Positions 1 through 8,003 of a DNA stretch of 57,121 nt are shown here, piece by piece. A program made the position numbers and the translations under genes. How positions within the stretch are numbered: position 1 is the stretch's first letter; each line of letters opens with the position of its first letter. The notes below the pieces were generated by a model. It saw nothing but the letters and a program-made list of their open reading frames with translations. It was not told the DNA's origin and made no database searches. The DNA is from Clostridium sp. OF09-36 (GTDB lineage Bacteria; Bacillota; Clostridia; Lachnospirales; Lachnospiraceae), in contig NZ_QUMD01000021.1 in assembly GCF_003481985.1 (NCBI RefSeq), forward strand, positions 1 through 57,121. The letters are read 5' to 3'.

Positions 1-2
1 AA

Positions 3-95
3 TCCGATGCAGGCGAACATGTGTCAGCGAAAGCAAGCGAACAACGATATGTGAAAATGGAGGAAGTCAGACTCGTACACGCCCGGACCTTCTAA
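3..95 (+). CDS. possible C-terminal tail of an upstream gene (partial)
   Basis: An open frame enters from the left edge and stops with TAA at 93-95, giving about 30 residues ending in ARTF. I recognise no family from this short tail. Another frame is also open to about 112, so this is weak. It would be convergent with the minus-strand glyoxalase-family gene that follows. Confidence 0.2.
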   Translation, partial: SDAGEHVSAKASEQRYVKMEEVRLVHARTF

Positions 96-116
96 TCGAC
101 TTACTGTGCTAAATTG

Positions 117-482
117 TTACTTAGCAGGCACGATTTCAATCCAGTAGCCATCTGGATCGGAGATGAAGTAAATGCCCATTCCCTCGTTTTCGTAGCAGAT
201 TACGTTCTGTTGCTTGTGCTGCTCATGGAGCTTTTCGTACTCGTCCGTTACAAAGGCCAGATGAAATTCGCATTCGCCAAGGTTGTATGGCTCAGTGCGG
301 TCGCGGAGCCAGGTGAGCTCTAAGGTGAAGTTGCTGGTGCCATCGCCCAGATAAACAAGCTTGAAGGAACCATCGGATGCTTCTTTCTCGCGAACAGGTT
401 CCAGATTTAAAGTGTCTTTGTAGAATTTTAAACTCTTGTCTAAATCCAATACGTTAAAATTGAAGTGATTAAATTGAACCAT
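117..482 (-). CDS. VOC-superfamily (glyoxalase I-like) protein
   Basis: A 121-residue protein of the vicinal-oxygen-chelate fold, the family of lactoylglutathione lyase and related metal-dependent enzymes. Visible marks are the opening F-N-H-F-N-F-N-V-L-D-L-D-K-S strand and helix, the central T-L-E-L-T strand, and the closing D-P-D-G-Y-W-I-E-I motif. His, Glu, His and Glu side chains at the usual metal positions make an active enzyme plausible. I place the start at 482 because AAGGAG precedes it at good spacing. An in-frame ATG further upstream (510-512) would run into the first parS site. The true substrate cannot be read from the sequence; methylglyoxal detoxification is only the family default. 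Confidence 0.85.
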   Translation of the reverse strand: MVQFNHFNFNVLDLDKSLKFYKDTLNLEPVREKEASDGSFKLVYLGDGTSNFTLELTWLRDRTEPYNLGECEFHLAFVTDEYEKLHEQHKQQNVICYENEGMGIYFISDPDGYWIEIVPAK

Positions 483-511
483 AATACAAATCTCCTTTTT
501 ATTTAATTTCA

Positions 512-527
512 TGTTTCACGTGAAACA
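512..527. promoter_or_regulatory. parS: parS site 1
   Basis: Perfect 16-bp palindrome TGTTTCACGTGAAACA, the Spo0J/ParB nucleation site consensus of Firmicutes (one-base variant per half-site of the Bacillus form). It lies just upstream of the glyoxalase-family gene. Confidence 0.92.
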
Positions 528-586
528 TGAGTAATAACAAAAGTGATACTGAAAAAGTTTTCTGAAATGATATTTGGTTTGAAAAA

Positions 587-602
587 TGTTTCACGTGAAA
601 CA
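587..602. promoter_or_regulatory. parS: parS site 2
   Basis: Second perfect copy of the same 16-bp palindrome, 75 bp from the first. The DNA between copies 1, 2 and 3 is itself partly repeated (GATATTTGG-TTGAAAAA precedes sites 2 and 3), suggesting local duplication of a parS unit. Confidence 0.92.
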
Positions 603-663
603 TAAGTAAATAACAAAGGTAATGTTAAAAGAGTCCTCAAAAATGATATTTGGATTGAAAAAA

Positions 664-679
664 TGTTTCACGTGAAACA
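664..679. promoter_or_regulatory. parS: parS site 3
   Basis: Third perfect copy, 77 bp from the second. The three sites sit in the 250-bp gap between two minus-strand genes. The rest of this gap holds no gene that I can see. Confidence 0.92.
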
Positions 680-762
680 CATAAATATGATTGTCGTAAA
701 AGCGGTCGGGCAATAAAATCTAATTTGGAAATTATTGTCCGTAAAATTCACCACGATAATTC

Positions 763-1716
763 TCACTGGCAAAAATATGTTTTAACGAGTTCTGCAATTT
801 TGTCTGGTTGCTCTAAGTGTGGCAGTCCTTTTGCCTTTGGTACAAGCGCAGTTTCAATGGAAGAATTATAGCCTTTATATTCATCCAGACGGTCTTTCAT
901 GTTTTCTATAGAAGCACCGCCAACCAGATAAATACTGTTGTCGATTTTCTTTAGAGCATTCACCAGATTGCATTTTGTATAGTTACAGCGAATGCTTGCG
1001 AATGTAGATTTTGGTGATGTGCCAAGGTGAGCTGCTTCATAGCAGGAATCTACATAGCTGGATTTTACAGAGTAGGGATTGAAAAATCCTTTTGTCACAA
1101 GTTCTTCCGTAATCATTTTTTTACTGCTTGCAATATGGTATAACAGAGTGCCTATGATGGGTAACTCTACGATGCATTTATACATTTTGGCAGTTTTCCC
1201 TGGAATTGTGCTGAAATCCAGAAGACTGAGTGGATTGATAGCCATAATCTGATCGAATAGGTCTGGATTATTAGCACATGCCATAAGCGGAATAGAAGCT
1301 GATTCACCGGACGTAATTACATTGGTCCGGTGTCCAATTTCTGATTTAATAAAATCAGAAATCAGTTGAACATATAAAAAATTTGTGTATGTCATATTTG
1401 CTTTTTCGGAACGGCCGAATCCTAAAAGATCAATTGTGTAAATGGTGTATTCATCACGCAACAATGGAATCAGTTGTTTCCACTCGTGACCGGAAGCCAT
1501 TGGATTCAAATCATGGATGAGCAGAAGTGGTTTGCCGCTTCCTTCTTTGGTGTAGTGAATATTGCCAAGGCGCCATTTAAAACAGAGAGATTCTGGCTCA
1601 GCAAGCAGATTTTTAGAAACAGCTGAAACCTGAATGGCTTTGTTGATTGCTGCAGTAGTGGCAGCGGCACTGGCAGAAAGTATAAGGAGTGTGAGTAATT
1701 TATTTTTTGCTTTCAT
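763..1716 (-). CDS. alpha/beta-hydrolase fold protein with N-terminal membrane/signal segment
   Basis: 317 residues. Residues 1-25 form a Lys-start hydrophobic segment rich in Ala/Thr/Ser (signal peptide or anchor), so the enzyme probably faces outward. The hydrolase core follows: L-L-L-I-H-D (oxyanion strand), D-L-L-G-F-G-R-S, the nucleophile elbow G-E-S-A-S (Ser in G-x-S-x-S, last Gly replaced) and a late G-L-P-H-L-E that supplies the catalytic His. It resembles prolyl-aminopeptidase/haloalkane-dehalogenase-type hydrolases, but the substrate cannot be predicted. AAAGGAG precedes the ATG. It stands alone between parS sites 3 and 4, transcribed away from parAB. Confidence 0.85.
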   Translation of the reverse strand: MKAKNKLLTLLILSASAAATTAAINKAIQVSAVSKNLLAEPESLCFKWRLGNIHYTKEGSGKPLLLIHDLNPMASGHEWKQLIPLLRDEYTIYTIDLLGFGRSEKANMTYTNFLYVQLISDFIKSEIGHRTNVITSGESASIPLMACANNPDLFDQIMAINPLSLLDFSTIPGKTAKMYKCIVELPIIGTLLYHIASSKKMITEELVTKGFFNPYSVKSSYVDSCYEAAHLGTSPKSTFASIRCNYTKCNLVNALKKIDNSIYLVGGASIENMKDRLDEYKGYNSSIETALVPKAKGLPHLEQPDKIAELVKTYFCQ

Positions 1717-1855
1717 AAAATCTCCTTTTAATTATGAAAAGATGGGTTGCTATTTGCGCAATGCGTAAACAGTAACAAAGTGCTGAAACAATTAGGAATT
1801 CATGTTATAAGTATAGTATTTTTTTATGAAAGATGCAACCGCTTCCAGTAGAATG

Positions 1856-2150
1856 ATTTCATCCTGTGATTCTGCGAGAAAAGTGACGGTAGCAACACTA
1901 AATTCAACAGATGCAACAGTAATTCCAATCCACGCTTCCGCGAGGAAGCGGCGGTTGATAATTGCAAGGATGATGCGCTGCGTCTGATTTCAATCCACGC
2001 TTCCGCGAAGGAAGCGACTGGCGCAGCAGTTTCAGAGTATGCTGCGCGGAATAATTCCAATCCACGCTTCCGCGAGGAAAAACGACGCAGACGGAGAATG
2101 GCAGAACGAACAGAATGTATATTTCAATCCACGCCCGCCTAAATTGAAAT
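1856..2150 (-). CRISPR. short, decayed type I-C-like CRISPR array without cas genes
   Basis: Five 32-bp repeat copies at 1856-1887 (degenerate), 1921-1952, 1987-2018, 2053-2086 (2-bp expanded) and 2121-about 2135 (half). They are separated by spacers of 33, 34, 34 and 34 bp. On the + strand the repeat opens ATTTCAATCCACGC and continues TTCCGCGAGGAAGCGAC, with the internal GCTTCC/GGAAGC stem typical of subtype I-C repeats read from the minus strand. The second spacer (2019-2052) contains an 8-bp inverted repeat GCGCAGCA/TGCTGCGC. The degenerate copy at 1856 fits a terminal repeat, so any leader would be right of 2150. No cas gene lies in the window. Confidence 0.75.
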
Positions 2151-2193
2151 ATATTTGTATCGTTCTCATTTCCATTCACAGATGAAGAAGAAA

Positions 2194-2209
2194 TGTTTCA
2201 CGTGAAACA
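2194..2209. promoter_or_regulatory. parS: parS site 4
   Basis: Fourth perfect TGTTTCACGTGAAACA palindrome, about 190 bp upstream of parA. It may be both a segregation site and an autoregulatory site for parAB. Confidence 0.92.
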
Positions 2210-2395
2210 TTTGTATATGTTAATATGCGTCTGTAAATAGGAATATTTTGTATTTTCAAGCTGATTTTATTACAAAGAATAGGAAAAGTGAAAAAAGTGT
2301 GCTATACTAACGTTATTGTTTTAAATAAGCCGGATATGCTTACGTGAACGGCAACAAGAAATCTGCTTTTTGGCGAGAAATATAAGGATGGTTAT

Positions 2396-3163
2396 ATGGG
2401 AAGAATAATAGCAATTGCAAATCAGAAGGGCGGCGTAGGAAAAACTACGACTGCTATTAATTTATCTGCATGTCTGGCAGAAGCAGGTCAGAAGGTTCTT
2501 GCGGTGGATTTTGATCCGCAGGGAAACGCGACCAGTGGACTTGGATTTGAAAAGGGGTACATGGACAAGACCGTATATGAATTGCTGGTCGGCGAGTGTA
2601 CTCTGGAAGAATGCATCATTAAAGAGGTGCAGGAGAATCTGGATGTTCTTCCGTCAGATGTGAATCTGGCGGGCGCAGAGATTGAATTATTGGATGTTCC
2701 GAACAAAGAGTCGCTGTTGAAGCTGGAACTGGAAAAGGTAGAAAAGAATTACGATTATATCATTATTGACTGTCCGCCGTCGTTAAGTCTGTTGACGATC
2801 AATGCATTGACTGCAGCGGATACGGTGTTGGTACCGATCCAGTGTGAATACTATGCACTGGAGGGATTGAGCCAGATTCTTCAGACGGTTGATTTGGTAA
2901 AGAAAAAGCTGAATCCGAAGCTGGAGCTGGAAGGTGTCGTATTTACCATGTATGATGCAAGAACAAATCTTTCACTTCAGGTAGTTGAGAATGTAAAAGC
3001 ACATTTAAATAAGAGCATTTACAAAACGATCATTCCGAGAAATGTCAGATTGGCAGAGGCACCGAGTCATGGAAAACCGATCAACATTTACGACACCAGG
3101 TCGACAGGTGCGGAGAGTTACCGGATGCTGGCAGCAGAAGTAATTAGCAGAGGGGAAGAATAA
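2396..3163 (+). CDS. parA: chromosome-partitioning ATPase ParA/Soj
   Basis: 255 residues, the normal Soj length. The deviant Walker A K-G-G-V-G-K-T-T-T is at residues 10-18, then D-F-D-P-Q-G-N (A') and I-I-I-D-C-P-P (Walker B, near residue 120). It is a nucleoid-bound ATPase whose ParB-stimulated cycle moves the origin and, in spore formers, tunes DnaA and sporulation. The start follows AAGGATGG. A TATACT hexamer at 2303-2308 is a possible -10. The gene is 2 bp from parB. In most Clostridia soj-spo0J follows rsmG/mnmG. Here the upstream neighbours are a CRISPR remnant and a hydrolase, so the locus has been rearranged. Confidence 0.97.
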   Translation: MGRIIAIANQKGGVGKTTTAINLSACLAEAGQKVLAVDFDPQGNATSGLGFEKGYMDKTVYELLVGECTLEECIIKEVQENLDVLPSDVNLAGAEIELLDVPNKESLLKLELEKVEKNYDYIIIDCPPSLSLLTINALTAADTVLVPIQCEYYALEGLSQILQTVDLVKKKLNPKLELEGVVFTMYDARTNLSLQVVENVKAHLNKSIYKTIIPRNVRLAEAPSHGKPINIYDTRSTGAESYRMLAAEVISRGEE

Positions 3164-3165
3164 AA

Positions 3166-4263
3166 ATGGCAGGAGCAAAAAGAGGATTAGGCAGAGGCCT
3201 TGGAGCGTTGTTTGGAGAGGATACGGTAGAGGAAGTTATTGCAGAGGAAAAGGCTGAGAAGGCTGCGATCGCGACGCAAAGAGCGAGAAAAAATACTCTG
3301 AATCATAAGCCAGAAAACGATGGAGCGAAAACCAGAAAAGCCGAAAAGACAGCGAAGACGGACGAGAAAAAATTACAGGAGGATGATCTGGACGGTCAGA
3401 TGAGTCTCAACCTGGAAGATACAGCGAATGTTACATCGAATGCCCTGAAAGCAGAGGAGGAAGCCCAGACAGAGCTGGAGCTTCCGGTTTCTGAGATCGA
3501 GCCGAACCGTGATCAGCCAAGAAAAGCGTTCGATGAAGAACAGCTGGAGGAGCTGGCGGATTCTATCCGTAAATATGGTGTCTTGCAGCCGCTTCTGGTT
3601 CAGAAAAAGGGTGATAGCTACGAGATCATTGCCGGTGAACGCAGATGGAGAGCAGCAAAATTAGCAGGATTAAAGAAGGTTCCTGTGGTAATCCGGGAGT
3701 ATAGTCCACAGCAGACTATGGAGATTGCATTGATTGAGAATGTGCAGAGAGCAGACTTAAATCCTATCGAGGAAGCGCTCGCATACCAGCGGCTGATGCA
3801 GGAGTTTTCTTTAAAGCAGGAAGAAATTGCAGAGCGTGTTTCTAAAAACCGTACAACGATCACGAATAGCATGCGTTTGCTGAATCTGGTTCCTGGAGTG
3901 CAGCAGATGCTTGCGGAAGGACGTATTACAAGTGGTCATGCACGTGCACTTCTTGGCGTGAGTGATCCGCAGCAGCAGCTGGCACTGGCTCAGAAGGTTG
4001 AGCAGGAGAAATTAAGTGTCCGGGAAAGCGAAAAAGCAGTAAAACTGTTGGGACGGGAGAAGAAGGAAAAGAAAAAGTCCCAGGTAGATGAAGCGGTGGA
4101 ACTGGTATTCCAGGATATGGAGAACCGGATGAAGACGGTGATGGGAACTAAGGTTAACATCAGCCGTAAGGATAAAACAAAAGGAAAAGTCGAAATCGAA
4201 TATTATTCGGAGGCAGAATTGGAACGCATTGTTGAGCTGATTGAATCAATCCAGCCGATGTAG
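3166..4263 (+). CDS. parB: chromosome-partitioning CTPase/DNA-binding protein ParB/Spo0J
   Basis: 365 residues, longer than the usual 280-300. The extra length is a charged Lys/Glu/Ala-rich N-terminal region (about residues 20-105) between the conserved K-R-G-L-G-R-G-L-G-A-L-F start, which stimulates ParA, and the ParB/Srx-like domain. Box motifs are P-N-x-x-Q-P-R and G-E-R-R-W-R-A-A (the CTP-binding segment). Then come E-N-V-Q-R-A-D-L-N-P-I-E-E-A and the helix-turn-helix Q-E-E-I-A-E-R-V-S-K-N-R that reads parS, followed by a dimerisation tail. It starts 2 bp after parA, with AGGGGAA as ribosome site. Its likely targets are the four parS sites to the left. Confidence 0.97.
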   Translation: MAGAKRGLGRGLGALFGEDTVEEVIAEEKAEKAAIATQRARKNTLNHKPENDGAKTRKAEKTAKTDEKKLQEDDLDGQMSLNLEDTANVTSNALKAEEEAQTELELPVSEIEPNRDQPRKAFDEEQLEELADSIRKYGVLQPLLVQKKGDSYEIIAGERRWRAAKLAGLKKVPVVIREYSPQQTMEIALIENVQRADLNPIEEALAYQRLMQEFSLKQEEIAERVSKNRTTITNSMRLLNLVPGVQQMLAEGRITSGHARALLGVSDPQQQLALAQKVEQEKLSVRESEKAVKLLGREKKEKKKSQVDEAVELVFQDMENRMKTVMGTKVNISRKDKTKGKVEIEYYSEAELERIVELIESIQPM

Positions 4264-4308
4264 GTTGCATATGAACCGAACCACAAAACGGAAAGACGGG
4301 ATTTATCT

Positions 4309-4833
4309 ATGGAAGGAAGTATATTAAATAATCTTGGGTTTGACCCGGTGTATCTGCTGATCGCATCAGTGGTCCTGACCCTGATTTTGCTTGTTGTGAC
4401 AGTTATGTGCCTGATCAACATGCGGAAGCTTTACCGCAGATATGATATTTTTATGCGCGGAAAAGATGCAGAGACGATGGAGAACCTAATCGTTGAGCAG
4501 ATGAACGATATCATTGATCTGAAAGCACAGGATCGTTATAATAAGGATTCAATCCGGACAGCTAATAAAAATAGCCGTGCAGCATTCCAGAAGATTGGTA
4601 TTGTAAAGTACAATGCATTTAAAGGAATGGGTGGAAATCTAAGCTTTGCACTGGCACTTTTGGATTATACCAACACAGGATTTGTGTTGAATTCCGTTCA
4701 TAGCCGGGAAGGCTGTTATCTTTATTTAAAGGATGTAGAACGGGGAGAGACGGAGGTTTTGCTTGGTGCAGAGGAACAGGAAGCACTGGAGCAGGCACTT
4801 GGATACCGGGAGCGGAAGCAGCCGCAGGAGTGA
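4309..4833 (+). CDS. DUF4446 membrane-anchored protein
   Basis: 174 residues. One N-terminal transmembrane helix (about residues 13-36, rich in Leu/Val/Ile) is followed by a charged coiled-coil stretch and a compact C-terminal domain with the conserved V-K-Y-N-A-F-K-G-M-G-G-N-L-S-F-A-L-A block of DUF4446. This family usually follows parB in Clostridia, as here. Its function is unknown; the conserved position suggests a role tied to chromosome segregation or the envelope. A terminator follows directly, so parA-parB-DUF4446 is probably one transcript. Confidence 0.9.
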   Translation: MEGSILNNLGFDPVYLLIASVVLTLILLVVTVMCLINMRKLYRRYDIFMRGKDAETMENLIVEQMNDIIDLKAQDRYNKDSIRTANKNSRAAFQKIGIVKYNAFKGMGGNLSFALALLDYTNTGFVLNSVHSREGCYLYLKDVERGETEVLLGAEEQEALEQALGYRERKQPQE

Positions 4834-4840
4834 TAATATA

Positions 4841-4886
4841 AGAGGTGGAAAAACAATCTGGGAGAATGTTTTTCCACCTCTTTTTA
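4841..4886 (+). terminator. rho-independent terminator of the parAB operon
   Basis: 14-bp perfect stem AGAGGTGGAAAAAC (4841-4854) / GTTTTTCCACCTCT (4868-4881), then TTTT. Confidence 0.92.
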
Positions 4887-4928
4887 TGTTGTACAGAAAA
4901 AAAGACAGAAAGAAAATAAAAAAATATA

Positions 4929-4956
4929 TTGACAATTATTTAACGAGTGGTATAAT
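4929..4956 (+). promoter_or_regulatory. adhE promoter with overlapping Rex-like operator
   Basis: TTGACA (4929-4934), 16-bp spacer, TATAAT (4951-4956), an almost ideal housekeeping promoter. Positions 4929-4946 match the clostridial Rex consensus TTGTTAA-N4-TTAACAA at 11 of 14 defined positions. NADH-sensitive repression of adhE is therefore likely. Confidence 0.75.
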
Positions 4957-4962
4957 ACAAAC

Positions 4963-5170
4963 AGAATTAATCGTCAAAAAAATATCAAAGAATGATTGAT
5001 TTCAAACCACTGAGGCGCAACGGAATGTAGCGCCGGAAATGAATGAAAACAAAATCGAATCAGCAGTAAACAGAAAACAAAGCAAAAAGAACTGAACCTG
5101 GAAAGAACCAACGCAAATGAAACGGAATGGCGTTGGCTTTGATGGAAATGAATCGTTGGAGGATAAGAAC
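4963..5170 (+). other. long adhE 5' leader
   Basis: About 208 nt between the predicted transcription start and the adhE ATG. It holds a small GGCGC/GCGCC hairpin near 5012-5032 and is purine-rich. I see no terminator and no known riboswitch class. Confidence 0.4.
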
Positions 5171-7783
5171 ATGGCGAAGAAAGAAACAACAGCAGTTCCG
5201 GCAATCATCGACAATGTAGAAGCACTGGAAAAGAAAATGGCCGCTATGCGTGAGGCACAGAAGGTATTTGCTACTTATACGCAGGAACAGGTTGATAAAA
5301 TTTTCCATGCAGCAGCAATCGCAGCAAACCAGATGCGTATTCCATTAGCGAAGATGGCAGTAGAAGAAACTGGCATGGGCGTTGTAGAGGATAAAGTGAT
5401 CAAGAACAACTACGCTGCAGAGCATATCCATAACGCATATAAAGATATGAAGACCTGTGGTGTGATCGAGGAAGATAAGGCGTATGGTATCAAGAAAATT
5501 GCAGAGCCGATCGGCCTGGTTGCAGCCGTAATCCCGACTACCAACCCGACCTCTACCGCAATCTTCAAAACCCTGATCTGCTTAAAGACCAGAAACGCCA
5601 TCATCATTTCCCCACATCCGCGTGCAAAGGCCTGCACCATCGCAGCCGCTAAGGTTGTTCTGGATGCAGCAGTGAAAGCCGGCGCTCCGGAGGGCATCAT
5701 CGGCTGGATCGATGTTCCGTCTCTGGAACTTACGAACACTGTTATGAAGGATGCAGACATCATCCTGGCAACCGGTGGCCCTGGCATGGTAAAGGCAGCA
5801 TATTCTTCCGGCAAACCGGCACTTGGTGTAGGTGCTGGTAATACTCCGGCTATCATCGATGAAACTGCAGACATTAAGCTGGCTGTAAACTCCATTATCC
5901 ATTCCAAGACCTTCGATAATGGTATGATCTGTGCATCCGAGCAGTCTGTAACAGTACTGGCTCCGGTTTATGAGGCAGTAAAGAAAGAGTTTAAATACCG
6001 CGGCTGTTATTTCTTAAAGCCGGATGAGATCGAGAAGGTAAGAAAGACCATCCTGATCAATGGTTCCCTGAACGCAAAGATTGTTGGCCAGAGCGCATTT
6101 AAGATCGCGCAGATGGCAGGTGTTGAGGTTCCGGAGGATACCAAGATCCTGATTGGTGAAGTAGAGTCCGTGGACATCAGCGAGGAGTTCGCACATGAGA
6201 AGCTGTCTCCGGTCCTTGCAATGTATAAGGCACAGACCTTTGATGAGGCAATCGCAAAGGCAGAGCGTCTGGTCGCAGATGGCGGTTATGGCCATACCTC
6301 TTCCCTCTATATTAATATCAATGAAAAAGAGAAGATGGCGAAGCATGCAGCGGCTATGAAGACCTGCCGTATCCTGATCAATACTCCGTCCTCTCAGGGT
6401 GGTATCGGTGACCTGTACAACTTCAAGCTGCTCCCGTCTCTGACACTGGGCTGCGGCTCCTGGGGTGGCAACTCGGTTTCTGAAAACGTAGGTGTAAAGC
6501 ATTTGCTGAACATTAAGACTGTTGCTGAGAGGAGAGAGAACATGCTGTGGTTCCGTACACCGGAGAAGGTATATTTCAAGAAGGGTTCTATGCCGGTTGC
6601 TTTAAGTGAGCTGAAGGATGTTATGGGCAAGAAGAGAGCCTTCATCGTAACGGACTCCTTCCTGTATATGAACGGTTATACCAAACCGATCACCGATAAG
6701 CTGGATGAAATGGGTATTGTTTACCAGTGCTTCTCCAACGTACAGCCGGACCCGACCTTGGCAAATGCGATCGAGGGTGCAAAGGCTATGACCGCATTCC
6801 AGCCGGATGTCATCATCGCACTGGGCGGTGGTTCCGCAATGGATGCCGGTAAGATCATGTGGGTAATGTACGAGCATCCGGAAGTAGATTTCCAGGGCAT
6901 GGCAATGCGCTTCATCGATATCCGGAAACGTGTTTACACCTTCCCGAAGATGGGCGAGAAGGCTTACTTCGTAGCAATTCCGACTTCTTCCGGTACTGGT
7001 TCCGAGGTAACTCCGTTCGCGGTTATTACTGATCAGGAAACCGGCGTGAAGTATCCGTTAGCAGACTATCAGCTGCTGCCGAATATGGCGATCGTAGATA
7101 CCGATAACATGATGAGCCAGCCGAAGGGCTTAACCAGCGCATCTGGTGTGGATGTTCTGACCCATGCACTGGAGGCATACGCTTCTGTTATGGCAACCGA
7201 TTACACCGATGGTCTGGCACTGAAGGCTATGAAGAATGTTTTTGAGTACCTGCCGGCTGCATACAACGATGGCAGCAATGTAGAGGCAAGAAGCAAGATG
7301 GCTGATGCTTCCTGCATGGCTGGTATGGCATTTGCAAACGCATTCTTAGGTGTCTGCCACTCCATGGCACATAAGCTTGGCGCATTCCATCATCTGCCGC
7401 ATGGTATCGCAAACGCACTGCTTATTTCCCTGGTTGTAGAGTTCAACTCTGCTGAGTGCCCGAGAAAGATGGGAACCTTCTCCCAGTACCAGTATCCGCA
7501 CACCATGGCCCGCTATGCAGAGTGCGCACGCTTCGTAGGAATTCAGGCGAAGACCGATGAAGAGGCAGTGAAGAAGCTCATCGAGAAGATTGAGGAACTG
7601 AAGGCTGCAGTTGGCGTGAAGAAGACCATCGCAGAGTATGGTGTTGACGAGAAGTACTTCTTAGATACCCTGGATGCTATGGTTGAGCAGGCATTCGATG
7701 ACCAGTGCACCGGTGCAAACCCGAGATACCCGCTGATGAGCGAGATCAAGGAGATGTATTTAAGAGCTTACTACGGAAAATAA
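5171..7783 (+). CDS. adhE: bifunctional acetaldehyde/alcohol dehydrogenase AdhE
   Basis: 870 residues. The N-terminal half is a CoA-acylating aldehyde dehydrogenase, with the catalytic Cys in F-D-N-G-M-I-C-A-S-E-Q near residue 255 and an NAD-binding G-V-G-A-G-N-T. The C-terminal half is an iron-dependent alcohol dehydrogenase, with G-G-G-S-A-M-D-A-G-K (NAD) and metal-ligand His residues in V-L-T-H-A-L-E and C-H-S-M-A-H-K-L-G-A-F-H-H-L-P-H-G. It reduces acetyl-CoA to ethanol, regenerating 2 NAD+ in fermentation, and probably assembles into spirosomes. I choose the ATG at 5171 because TGGAGGA sits 7 bp upstream. An in-frame ATG at 5117 has no such site. Single-gene unit with its own promoter and terminator. 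Confidence 0.97.
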   Translation: MAKKETTAVPAIIDNVEALEKKMAAMREAQKVFATYTQEQVDKIFHAAAIAANQMRIPLAKMAVEETGMGVVEDKVIKNNYAAEHIHNAYKDMKTCGVIEEDKAYGIKKIAEPIGLVAAVIPTTNPTSTAIFKTLICLKTRNAIIISPHPRAKACTIAAAKVVLDAAVKAGAPEGIIGWIDVPSLELTNTVMKDADIILATGGPGMVKAAYSSGKPALGVGAGNTPAIIDETADIKLAVNSIIHSKTFDNGMICASEQSVTVLAPVYEAVKKEFKYRGCYFLKPDEIEKVRKTILINGSLNAKIVGQSAFKIAQMAGVEVPEDTKILIGEVESVDISEEFAHEKLSPVLAMYKAQTFDEAIAKAERLVADGGYGHTSSLYININEKEKMAKHAAAMKTCRILINTPSSQGGIGDLYNFKLLPSLTLGCGSWGGNSVSENVGVKHLLNIKTVAERRENMLWFRTPEKVYFKKGSMPVALSELKDVMGKKRAFIVTDSFLYMNGYTKPITDKLDEMGIVYQCFSNVQPDPTLANAIEGAKAMTAFQPDVIIALGGGSAMDAGKIMWVMYEHPEVDFQGMAMRFIDIRKRVYTFPKMGEKAYFVAIPTSSGTGSEVTPFAVITDQETGVKYPLADYQLLPNMAIVDTDNMMSQPKGLTSASGVDVLTHALEAYASVMATDYTDGLALKAMKNVFEYLPAAYNDGSNVEARSKMADASCMAGMAFANAFLGVCHSMAHKLGAFHHLPHGIANALLISLVVEFNSAECPRKMGTFSQYQYPHTMARYAECARFVGIQAKTDEEAVKKLIEKIEELKAAVGVKKTIAEYGVDEKYFLDTLDAMVEQAFDDQCTGANPRYPLMSEIKEMYLRAYYGK

Positions 7784-7817
7784 AAAGCATAAAGGATATA
7801 GATAATGAATAAAAGCA

Positions 7818-7852
7818 AGAGGTTCCGGACAAATGTCCGGGCCTCTTTTTTT
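7818..7852 (+). terminator. adhE terminator
   Basis: Stem GAGG-TCCGGACA / TGTCCGG-CCTC with loop AA, followed by a run of T. Confidence 0.92.
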
Positions 7853-7884
7853 AGCATTTTGGCGGTGTCCATTTTCCAATAGAA

Positions 7885-7935
7885 TTGACAAAGCAGGGCG
7901 CACACGTTTATAATAAAACTAATGGCATTAGTTTT
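7885..7935 (+). promoter_or_regulatory. promoter and palindromic operator of the TetR-MATE operon
   Basis: TTGACA (7885-7890), 18-bp spacer, TATAAT (7909-7914). It is followed at once by a perfect 10-1-10 inverted repeat: AAAACTAATG (7915-7924), G, CATTAGTTTT (7926-7935). The palindrome covers the transcription start, a classic TetR autorepression layout. Confidence 0.85.
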
Positions 7936-8003
7936 GCGCCGGGTTTTATCTATCATGATAACGATAGGACCTGATCCTATTACTGGAAAAGGAGGAAAAA
8001 AGA

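Noticed and set aside
483..512. Longer glyoxalase start at 512
   Set aside because: The extension would translate the ribosome site and reach into parS site 1. The ATG at 482 has AAGGAG at proper spacing.
1824..2179. Two minus-strand open frames with repeated Arg/Gly/Ser-rich peptide
   Set aside because: They run through the CRISPR repeats, and the repeated peptide is the translated repeat. No ribosome site and no family.
4763..4999. Short plus-strand frame after DUF4446
   Set aside because: It spans the terminator and the adhE promoter and has no ribosome site.
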